Below are positions 57,797 to 64,000 of a stretch of 64,000 bases of DNA, one piece after another (positions within the stretch are counted from its first letter, which is position 1; each line of letters opens with the position of its first letter). The stretch spans positions 1-64,000 of the forward strand of contig NZ_LBMW01000009.1 in assembly GCF_026168105.1 (NCBI RefSeq). Reading direction: 5' to 3'. The notes under the pieces are model-generated. The model was not told the DNA's origin. It made no database searches and saw only the letters and a program-made list of their open reading frames with translations. The position numbers and the translations under genes were made by a program. This DNA is from Streptomyces hygroscopicus (GTDB lineage: Bacteria > Actinomycetota > Actinomycetes > Streptomycetales > Streptomycetaceae).

Positions 57797-58372
57797 GTGC
57801 TTCTCTCAGACAAGGACATCCGGACCGAGATCGACAAGGGGCGGGTCGTGATCGACCCGTTCGATCCGACCATGGTGCAGCCCTCGAGCATCGACGTGCG
57901 GCTCGACCGCTACTTCCGGGTGTTCGAGAACCACAAGTACCCCCACATCGACCCCTCCATCGAGCAGGTCGACCTCACACGGCTCGTCGAGCCCGAGGGC
58001 GACGAGCCGTTCATCCTCCACCCCGGGGAATTCGTCCTCGCCAGTACGTACGAGGGCATCTCCCTGCCCGACGATCTTGCGTCGAGGCTCGAGGGGAAGA
58101 GCTCCCTCGGCCGGCTCGGGCTCGTCACGCACTCCACGGCCGGGTTCATCGACCCCGGCTTCTCCGGGCATGTGACGCTCGAGCTGTCCAACCTCGCCAC
58201 CCTGCCGATCAAGCTCTGGCCGGGCATGAAGATCGGGCAGCTGTGCATGTTCCGGCTCAGCTCGCCGGCCGAGTTCCCCTACGGCAGCGAGCGGTACGGC
58301 TCGCGCTACCAGGGCCAGCGAGGACCCACCGCCTCCCGGTCCTTCGTGAACTTCCACCGGACGCAGGTGTGA
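57797..58372 (+). CDS. dcd: dCTP deaminase
   Basis: 191 residues, GTG 57797. The family is clear: MLLSDKDI...QPSSIDVRL, the catalytic [26 protein letters not shown] block and the C-terminal [14 protein letters not shown]. It converts dCTP to dUTP, feeding dTMP synthesis; some actinobacterial forms are bifunctional with dUTPase activity. It is followed by a phosphoribosyltransferase 7 bp after its stop, in a likely nucleotide-salvage operon. Confidence 0.96.
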   Translation: MLLSDKDIRTEIDKGRVVIDPFDPTMVQPSSIDVRLDRYFRVFENHKYPHIDPSIEQVDLTRLVEPEGDEPFILHPGEFVLASTYEGISLPDDLASRLEGKSSLGRLGLVTHSTAGFIDPGFSGHVTLELSNLATLPIKLWPGMKIGQLCMFRLSSPAEFPYGSERYGSRYQGQRGPTASRSFVNFHRTQV

Positions 58373-58379
58373 GCGAGGC

Positions 58380-58889
58380 ATGACCGAGGCTCGGGAGAAC
58401 CTGACCTACGAGGCGTTCGGGAACGCCGTCCGCGATCTCGCCCAGGCCATCTCCGACGACGGGTACGAGCCCGACATCGTGCTCAGCATCGCGCGCGGCG
58501 GAGTGTTCGTGGCCGGCGGGCTCGCGTATGCGCTGGACTGCAAGAACATCCACCTGGTCAACGTGGAGTTCTACACGGGTGTGGGCACCACGCTCGAGAT
58601 GCCCGTCATGCTGGCTCCCGTCCCCAACGCGATCGACTTCACCGAGAAGAAGGTGCTGATCGCCGACGACGTGGCCGACACCGGCAGGACGCTCAAGCTG
58701 GTGCGCGACTTCTGTCAGGAAACCGTCGCCGAGGTCCGCTGCGCGGTGATCTATGAGAAGCCCCACTCGCTCGTGAAGTGCGAGTACGTGTGGAAGCGGA
58801 CGGACAAGTGGATCAACTTTCCCTGGAGCGTCCTGCCTCCGGTACGTAAGTCGGGGGAGCCGATCACGCCTTCCAGGGAGGCCTTCTAG
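58380..58889 (+). CDS. purine-type phosphoribosyltransferase
   Basis: 169 residues, ATG 58380. The PRPP-binding motif KVLIADDVADTGRTLKLV is intact, and LSIARGGVFVAGGLAYAL fits the type I PRTase loop. It resembles xanthine/hypoxanthine-guanine PRTases that attach a base to PRPP. It follows dcd closely, so co-transcription is likely. The exact base specificity is not readable. Confidence 0.9.
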   Translation: MTEARENLTYEAFGNAVRDLAQAISDDGYEPDIVLSIARGGVFVAGGLAYALDCKNIHLVNVEFYTGVGTTLEMPVMLAPVPNAIDFTEKKVLIADDVADTGRTLKLVRDFCQETVAEVRCAVIYEKPHSLVKCEYVWKRTDKWINFPWSVLPPVRKSGEPITPSREAF

Positions 58890-59171
58890 GCCTGCCCCCG
58901 GCCTGGGTCGATGGCAGAGTCTTTGGCAGACGGGATGGGAGCTCTGTTCGCCGGTTCCGCCGGGCGGGCGCCGCGTCCTCGGGGGAGTCCAAGTCCACGG
59001 TCACCCCATGACGTGCCCCGGCGGTAGGCACATGGGCCATTGAGATGATGATCCGGCATGTCTGACCCGGCCCCGGCTGCGGCCGCCGCATCCTGAGGGA
59101 GGCCACCCCCCTCGGAGGCCGCCTCGCTCCCCGCGAGCAGGGCACAGTCCGACGTAGAAAGCAGGTCGGTC

Positions 59172-59654
59172 ATGCGTGCTGGACCCGGATCGGGGCGCTT
59201 TCCCCGCTATACGAGCGTGTTGACCGGCAGCCTCATGGCTCTGCTGGCCCTGTTCGCCTTCGGCCTGGTCACCCCGGCCCAGGCGACCGCTCCCGCTCAT
59301 CAAAAGGCATCCCGGGTGATCGCGGCACCGGTTTCGGCGCACAACCGGTGCGGTGGACATGTCCACAATGACCGCCATTCGCGCGTGCGCGGCGGCCGGG
59401 ACAAATGCAGATACCAACAGGTCTCCCACACCGAGCAATGCGGGCCCGATACCTTCTGCGAGGCCACGGCGACCTGTCCGCCCGGGACGGTGGTCACAGG
59501 CGGGGGCATCGGCACCAACACCTTCATCAGTGATCAGGTCTGGCTCTACGAGACCAAGCCGACCAGCGACACCACGTGGCAGGGCACCTACCGCAACCGA
59601 ACCAACATCACCTTCCCCATCACTGCCTGGGCCGTCTGCGCCAACCTCACCTGA
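59172..59654 (+). CDS. exported Cys-rich hypothetical protein
   Basis: 160 residues, ATG 59172. A signal peptide ends near PAQATA (about residue 40). The mature part has six cysteines (NRCGGH, DKCRY, EQCGPDTFCEATATCPPG, WAVCANL) and a conserved-looking core CPPGTVVTGGGIGTN then TTWQGTYRN. The C-P-G-x-x-x-x-x-GGG pattern is found in several secreted actinobacterial proteins of unknown function. A hairpin follows. Confidence 0.75.
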   Translation: MRAGPGSGRFPRYTSVLTGSLMALLALFAFGLVTPAQATAPAHQKASRVIAAPVSAHNRCGGHVHNDRHSRVRGGRDKCRYQQVSHTEQCGPDTFCEATATCPPGTVVTGGGIGTNTFISDQVWLYETKPTSDTTWQGTYRNRTNITFPITAWAVCANLT

Positions 59655-59712
59655 CGCCTCAGCCACGTGCCTGCGGGCCCGACCGTGAGCAGGGGCAGCC
59701 CGTCACACCGAA

Positions 59713-59743
59713 AGGGCCCCGACGGACGCTGCGCCGGGGCCCT
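59713..59743. terminator. bidirectional hairpin terminator
   Basis: AGGGCCCCG (59713-59721) pairs with CGGGGCCCT (59735-59743), 9-bp stem and 13-nt loop, between convergent genes. Confidence 0.75.
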
Positions 59744-59788
59744 GGTGCGGGGTACATCAGCCTCGGCTACGACCGCGGCGGCCGTGCC

Positions 59789-60685
59789 TCAGAACGTGCC
59801 CAGCTTCACGATCGACAGGATCGCGATCAGCTGGATGGCCGACGCGCCCAGGGCCTTGGGCCAGGGCAGGTCGTGGGACTTGGAGACCATCAGGGTCAGC
59901 AGCGCACCCGCCGCGATCCAGGTGGCCCAGCCCAGCAGCTGGACGAAGGGGGCGTCGCCGCCGAAGAACATCGCGACGACCAGGCGTGGCGCGTCCGTTA
60001 TGGACATGATCAGCATGGAGAGGCCGACCGTGGGCTGCCAGGCGCCGTCACCGCCGAGCTGGCGGGCCAGGGTGTGGGTGACCACGCTCAGGATGAAGGT
60101 GCTGAGCACCATCGCCACGGCCGTCGTCAGGACGATCGGCACCGCGTTGGAGAGAGTGGCGTTGATCGCGTCATGGCGCGCGCCGTCGAACCCGAAGACC
60201 GCGAGCAGCCCGTACAGGAAGGTCACGATCAGGGCCGGGGCCCACATCGTGTAGTCGCGCATCTGCAGGAAGGTGCGGGACGGGGACATCACGATGCCCC
60301 GCAGCAGGTCCTTCCAGTGCAGACGCGGCCCGATCGGGGGCGCCGAGGCCTGGCCCGCGCGGTAGGTCCCGCCCTGGTTGTAGGGGTCCTCGCCGACGGC
60401 GAACGCCTGGGTGTGGCCCGGGTTGTTGGCGGCATACGGGTCCGGGGTGCCCGGGTGGCCGTGGCCGCCGTCGCCGAAGTACTCCGGCTCGCCCTGGCCC
60501 CGCGGCGCCTGCCACTGCGGGCGGCCACCGTAGGGCTGTGCTCCGCCGTACTGCTGCTGCGGCGGCGCGGAGGGGTAGCCGTACGGCGGGCCCTGTGGCG
60601 CCTGCTGTCCGTACGGGGGTCGTTGCGATCGCGCTTGAGGCGCGCGGTTGTTGTCCCGGCCGCGCCCGATCCTGAATCCAGCCAC
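59789..60685 (-). CDS. Yip1-domain membrane protein
   Basis: 298 residues, ATG 60685. The first ~110 residues are low-complexity Gln/Pro/Gly/Tyr (PPYGQQAPQGPPYGYPSAPP). Then WKDLLRGIVMSPSRTFLQMRDYTMWAPALIVTF starts a Yip1-type domain with five TM segments. Such proteins are common in Streptomyces; a membrane-trafficking role as in eukaryotes is not implied. It is a single-gene unit. Confidence 0.85.
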   Translation of the reverse strand: MAGFRIGRGRDNNRAPQARSQRPPYGQQAPQGPPYGYPSAPPQQQYGGAQPYGGRPQWQAPRGQGEPEYFGDGGHGHPGTPDPYAANNPGHTQAFAVGEDPYNQGGTYRAGQASAPPIGPRLHWKDLLRGIVMSPSRTFLQMRDYTMWAPALIVTFLYGLLAVFGFDGARHDAINATLSNAVPIVLTTAVAMVLSTFILSVVTHTLARQLGGDGAWQPTVGLSMLIMSITDAPRLVVAMFFGGDAPFVQLLGWATWIAAGALLTLMVSKSHDLPWPKALGASAIQLIAILSIVKLGTF

Positions 60686-60963
60686 GTCTTCGAACGTACC
60701 CGGTCCCGGAGGGCGGCGTGCCGGGCCCAGGGCAAGGGCCCGGCTTTGCTGCCGAGCTGTGACATCCCCTAGGGGCCCCTGAAGTGGAGAATCAGGGGGG
60801 TCTCAGTGACCCCCGGGGTTTTGGGGTACGACACGGGGAAACTTCGCGCCCCACACCCCGTACCCAGGCTCGTAACCCACACCCCGTACCCCACATCCCG
60901 TACCCCACGTCACCGGCACCGCGAGGCGGCAGCCTGCGGTCCCGGTGACCGAGGACGGCTCCC
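60686..60963. other. short intergenic region with ACCCCGTACCCC repeats
   Basis: 278 bp. CCACACCCCGTACCC occurs at 60851-60865 and 60877-60891, and a variant at 60891-60905. The function is unknown. No hairpin terminator for the wecB-like gene was marked. Confidence 0.5.
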
Positions 60964-62241
60964 TCACTGGTGGCCGGCGCTGCCCGACAGGGAGAGGCGG
61001 AGCCCGTCCCCTTCAGGACCGGCGGCCAGGGCGTCGTGCCGGCGAGTCTGCGCCGGGAGGTCGTCCCCGGCCGTCGCCGCGGCGGACACGGCGGACGTGC
61101 CGATGAAGTCCGCCGGTGCGTCGGACAGTCCGAACCAGTGGCCCAGGGCCTGCACCATGCGCTCCGCCGCGCGCCCGTCACCGTAGGGATTCACGGCCTG
61201 CGCCATCCTGGCGTGCGCCACGGGGTCGTGCAGCAGTCGTGTCACCTCCGCCACGATGCGTGCGCCGTCGGTGCCCACGAGCGCCACGGTTCCCGCGGCC
61301 ACCCCTTCGGGGCGTTCGGTGCTCTCACGCATCACCAGGACCGGCTTGCCGAGGCTCGGTCCCTCCTCCTGGACGCCGCCACTGTCGGTGAGAATGAGGT
61401 GCGCACGGTTCATGAGATGGGCGAAGCCCTCGTAGTCCAGCGGCTCGACGACCCTGACGTTCTCACGTCCCGCGACCTTGGGCAGGATGGCGGACCGTAC
61501 CGCCGGATTGCGGTGGATGGGGAAGACCACCAGCAGGTCGGGGTGGAGCGCGGCCAGTGTGGCGAGGGCGCGGCCGATGGACTCCATGCCTTCGCCCCAG
61601 GACTCACGACGGTGCGCTGTGACCAGGAGCACTCGTCGGGGGTCCGTCTCCAGGAGCCTCACGACGGGGTCGGACACCTGGCCGGCCGTGCGGTCCACGG
61701 TCCTGAGCAGGGCGTCGATGACCGTGTTGCCGGTGACGACGACCGATTTCTCCCCGACTCCCTCGCGCAGCAGGTTCTGCCGTGCGGTCGTGGTCGGCGC
61801 CAGGTGCAGGTCCGCGAGCCGGGTGGTGAGCCGGCGGTTCATCTCCTCCGGATACGGGGCGTACTTGCTCCGTGTCCGCAGCCCCGCCTCGAGATGGAAG
61901 ACGGGGATCTTCTGGTAGAACGCGGCCAGCGCACCCGCCAGTGTGGTGGTGGTGTCCCCCTGGACGAGCACTGCGTCCGGACGCTCCTTCTCCAGGACGG
62001 GCCGCAGCCGGTGCAGCGTGCGGTTGGTGATGTCGGTCAGCGTCTGCCCCGCGCTGAGGATGTCCAGGTCGTAGTCGGGTTCGATCCCGAACAGCCGGTT
62101 CACCTGGTCGAGCATGGACCGGTGCTGCCCGGTGACCGCGACCAGCGGCTCGAAATCGGCCGACTCCCGCAGCGCCTCGACAGCGGGAGCCATTTTGATC
62201 GCCTCCGGCCGGGTTCCGTAAACGGCCATGATTCGCTTCAC
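60964..62241 (-). CDS. wecB: UDP-N-acetylglucosamine 2-epimerase (non-hydrolysing)
   Basis: 425 residues, ATG 62241. Family motifs: MAVYGTRPEAIKMAP, LVAVTGQHRSMLDQV, VQGDTTTTLAGALAAFY, FHLEAGLRTRSKYAPYPEEMNRR and LTDSGGVQEEGPSLGKPVLVMR. It converts UDP-GlcNAc to UDP-ManNAc. Divergent genes encode a WecG/TagA-type ManNAc transferase and a UDP-sugar dehydrogenase, which together point to ManNAc- or ManNAcA-containing surface polymer. The C-terminal ~45 residues are extended and poorly conserved. Confidence 0.93.
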   Translation of the reverse strand: MKRIMAVYGTRPEAIKMAPAVEALRESADFEPLVAVTGQHRSMLDQVNRLFGIEPDYDLDILSAGQTLTDITNRTLHRLRPVLEKERPDAVLVQGDTTTTLAGALAAFYQKIPVFHLEAGLRTRSKYAPYPEEMNRRLTTRLADLHLAPTTTARQNLLREGVGEKSVVVTGNTVIDALLRTVDRTAGQVSDPVVRLLETDPRRVLLVTAHRRESWGEGMESIGRALATLAALHPDLLVVFPIHRNPAVRSAILPKVAGRENVRVVEPLDYEGFAHLMNRAHLILTDSGGVQEEGPSLGKPVLVMRESTERPEGVAAGTVALVGTDGARIVAEVTRLLHDPVAHARMAQAVNPYGDGRAAERMVQALGHWFGLSDAPADFIGTSAVSAAATAGDDLPAQTRRHDALAAGPEGDGLRLSLSGSAGHQ

Positions 62242-62595
62242 GTTTCTCCTCCGGCTGTGGGGTCACCGCACGGGTGCATATGCAGCTAGCTATCGCGCGG
62301 GACCACGGCCGCAGCGCAGGCGAGCACGTCGGTCGGCTGGCCGGATGAGAGAAATCGCCCTTTCAGGTTGTCGGTGATCGGCCGGACCGCTGTTCCCGCG
62401 GTCCTTTCGGCCGGGAGCGCCGTGTGCGTCGCGGCGCGGACCGGGGCGTAAGGCGGCCGCTCTCCGGCGGAGACCGGCGTCGGCGGGCGGGGTGGTCCAT
62501 TCGAGTTGCGTTACCGGCCGGTCGCTCACTTCGCGACGGTGTGGGCGGCGCAGGCGCATAGCGTGGCGGACACGTCCACTGTCCAGGCGGAGGCT
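62242..62595. other. divergent promoter region of the wec-like genes
   Basis: 354 bp between wecB-like and wecG-like genes. CATATGCAGCTAGCTATCG at 62278-62296 is an AT-richer spot. No operator repeat stands out. Confidence 0.5.
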
Positions 62596-63393
62596 ATGGG
62601 GCCAGACAATGTTCCCGCACCGATGGACCGGTCGGCGCGCTTGAGCGAGACGCTTCCGGTTCCCGTCTGCGGGGTGCCGGTGCACGCGTTGACCCTGGCG
62701 GAAAGCGTCGCCGCGGCCGAGGAGTTGATCGCCGAAGGACGGCCTCACCAGCACATGTCGGTGAACGCGGCGAAAATCGTCAGGGCCCGACGCGATCCCG
62801 GGCTGGCGAGCATCATCCGTTCCTGTTCCCTGGTCAACGCCGACGGGCAGGCGGTGGTGTGGGCCGGTCGCATGCTCGGCCGGACCCTTCCCGAACGGGT
62901 CACCGGGATCGACCTCATGCTCGCGCTGTGGGAAAGCGCGGCGCGCCGGCACTACCGGGTCTTCCTGCTGGGCGCCGAGCCCGACGTGGTGCGCAAGGTG
63001 GCGGCCGTCGCGACCAGCCGGGGCGTGGACGTCGTAGGGCACCGCGACGGCTACTGGCGGGAGGAAGAGGAGCCGGATGTGGTCGCCGCCGTCCGTGCGG
63101 CCCGTCCCGACCTGCTCTTCCTCGCGGTGCCGACGCCACGGAAGGAGTACTTCCTCGCCCGGCATCTGGCCGCTCTGAACTGCGGGCTGGCGGTGGGCGT
63201 CGGCGGGTCCTTCGACGTGGTGGCCGGGCTCAGGGCGCGTGCCCCCCGATGGATGCGCAGGGCCGGCCTGGAGTGGTTCTTCCGGCTCCTGCAGGAGCCG
63301 CGGCGTCTGTTCACGCGCTACCTCGTCGGCAACACCGCCTTCGTCCTGCTGGTCCTGCGCGATGCCGTGGCGCGGCGGAACCCCCGCGGATAG
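62596..63393 (+). CDS. WecG/TagA/CpsF-family glycosyltransferase
   Basis: 265 residues from ATG 62596, behind GGCGGAGGCT; ATG 62623 is an alternative. The family chain is clear: HMSVNAAKIVRARRDPGLASII, SLVNADGQAVVWAGRMLG, ERVTGIDLMLAL, FLLGAEPDVVRKVA and GVGGSFDVVAGLRARAPRWM with EWFFRLLQEPRRLFTRYL. GT26 enzymes add ManNAc or ManNAcA to lipid-linked GlcNAc, starting wall teichoic acid or ECA-like polymers. The UDP-sugar dehydrogenase follows 92 bp later. Confidence 0.92.
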   Translation: MGPDNVPAPMDRSARLSETLPVPVCGVPVHALTLAESVAAAEELIAEGRPHQHMSVNAAKIVRARRDPGLASIIRSCSLVNADGQAVVWAGRMLGRTLPERVTGIDLMLALWESAARRHYRVFLLGAEPDVVRKVAAVATSRGVDVVGHRDGYWREEEEPDVVAAVRAARPDLLFLAVPTPRKEYFLARHLAALNCGLAVGVGGSFDVVAGLRARAPRWMRRAGLEWFFRLLQEPRRLFTRYLVGNTAFVLLVLRDAVARRNPRG

Positions 63394-63485
63394 CACCGTG
63401 GCCGTTCCCCCTCCTCCTCGTCCTTGGGCAATGACTCCGCTCCCCCCGTGTGCTTCTGCCAGACGAAGTTGAGAAAGGAAATCGT

Positions 63486-64000
63486 GTGTTCAGCACCGTC
63501 TCCGTTGTAGGGCTCGGATACATCGGGCTGCCGACCGCTGCCGCGCTCGCCACCAAGGGAGTGGACGTCGTCGGCGTGGACGTCAACCAGGCCACGGTCG
63601 ACCTCATCAACGCCGGACAGGCGCCCTTCGTGGAACCGGACCTCGCCGTCGCGGTGAGCGGTGCGGTGGCAATGGGACGTCTGCGCGCCTCGTCGAAGAC
63701 GGAGCCCGCCGACGCGTTCATCATCGCCGTCCCCACGCCCGTGGGCGAGGACCAGGAGCCGGATCTCTCCTGTGTCCGTGACGCGGCGGCGGCGGTGGCC
63801 GATGTGCTGCAACCCGGCGCGCTCGTGGTCCTGGAGTCGACGTCGCCGCCGGGAACGACGCTGCGGCTCTCCCAGTGGCTCGCCGAGCGGCGGCCGGACC
63901 TGACCTTCCCGCACAGCGCCGGCAGTGCCGCGGACGTGCATGTCGCGCACTGCCCGGAGCGTGTGCTGCCGGGCAGGATCATGATCGAGATCGTCACCAA
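63486..64000 (+). CDS. UDP-sugar (UDP-ManNAc type) 6-dehydrogenase, 3' end outside window
   Basis: The frame is open from GTG 63486, with AAAGGAA upstream, to the window end (171 codons). The Rossmann start VVGLGYIGLPTAAALATKG, AVPTPVGEDQEPDLS, LVVLESTSPPGTT and VAHCPERVLPGRI match the N-terminal part of the UDP-glucose/GDP-mannose dehydrogenase superfamily, closest in pattern to WecC. The WecB- and WecG-type neighbours suggest UDP-ManNAc as substrate, giving UDP-ManNAcA. Confidence 0.9.
   Translation, partial: MFSTVSVVGLGYIGLPTAAALATKGVDVVGVDVNQATVDLINAGQAPFVEPDLAVAVSGAVAMGRLRASSKTEPADAFIIAVPTPVGEDQEPDLSCVRDAAAAVADVLQPGALVVLESTSPPGTTLRLSQWLAERRPDLTFPHSAGSAADVHVAHCPERVLPGRIMIEIVT

Overview
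The window is chromosomal DNA of a Streptomyces-type actinomycete. GC is very high, GTG and TTG starts are common, and many genes belong to families found mainly in Streptomyces (SCO2400, SCO5918, DUF7144, TIGR03943, DUF6445). A housekeeping block (tRNA-Gly, dcd, a phosphoribosyltransferase) lies near the right end. No rRNA, CRISPR array, prophage or intact insertion sequence was seen.\n\nLeft part (1-24 kb): regulation, cell envelope and metal handling, with much gene decay. It holds the end of a MocR-type regulator, membrane proteins, a sensor kinase whose response-regulator partner is reduced to its last ~25 residues, a caspase-like/TPR-like repeat protein, an M20 amidohydrolase, and an XRE-TPR regulator divergent from a tiny exported peptide gene. 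An alkylsulfatase follows. Two ECF sigma-factor loci (11.7-16.5 kb) are linked to peptidoglycan-type proteins that have lost catalytic residues. A NiCoT nickel transporter lies behind a perfect Nur-type box. A CobW remnant sits next to an intact permease pair (YraQ-like plus TIGR03943).\n\nMiddle part (24-48 kb): a membrane Ser/Thr kinase, a serine hydrolase, a SCO2400-family protein, a PAS/GAF/PP2C phosphatase, a CtaG-like protein, a multi-pass membrane protein, an UppP-like phosphatase, DedA, a Cys-paired Kelch protein, and two secreted sedolisins, one fused to two B-lectin domains. A carotenoid-oxygenase operon is divergent from a PadR regulator across two identical operators. A stress block follows: SCO5918, CBS domain, DEAD-box helicase, cold-shock protein.\n\nRight part (49-64 kb): a very large PAS-GAF-PP2C-HATPase protein, an IS5-type remnant, an ANTAR protein, and a compact module of a tail-anchored Ser/Thr kinase divergent from an ECF sigma factor followed by two paralogous exported proteins. 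This module ends in gene fragments at the 3' side of tRNA-Gly(CCC), as an eroded island might. Then come dcd, a PRTase, a Cys-rich exported protein, a Yip1-like protein, and surface-polymer sugar genes (WecB-like; divergent WecG/TagA-like and a UDP-sugar dehydrogenase cut by the window end).\n\nThe least explained system is the kinase/ECF/exported-pair module at 53.7-56.9 kb. Next are the PadR/carotenoid-oxygenase unit, the XRE-TPR/peptide pair, and the cluster of catalytically dead crosslinking enzymes around two sigma factors.
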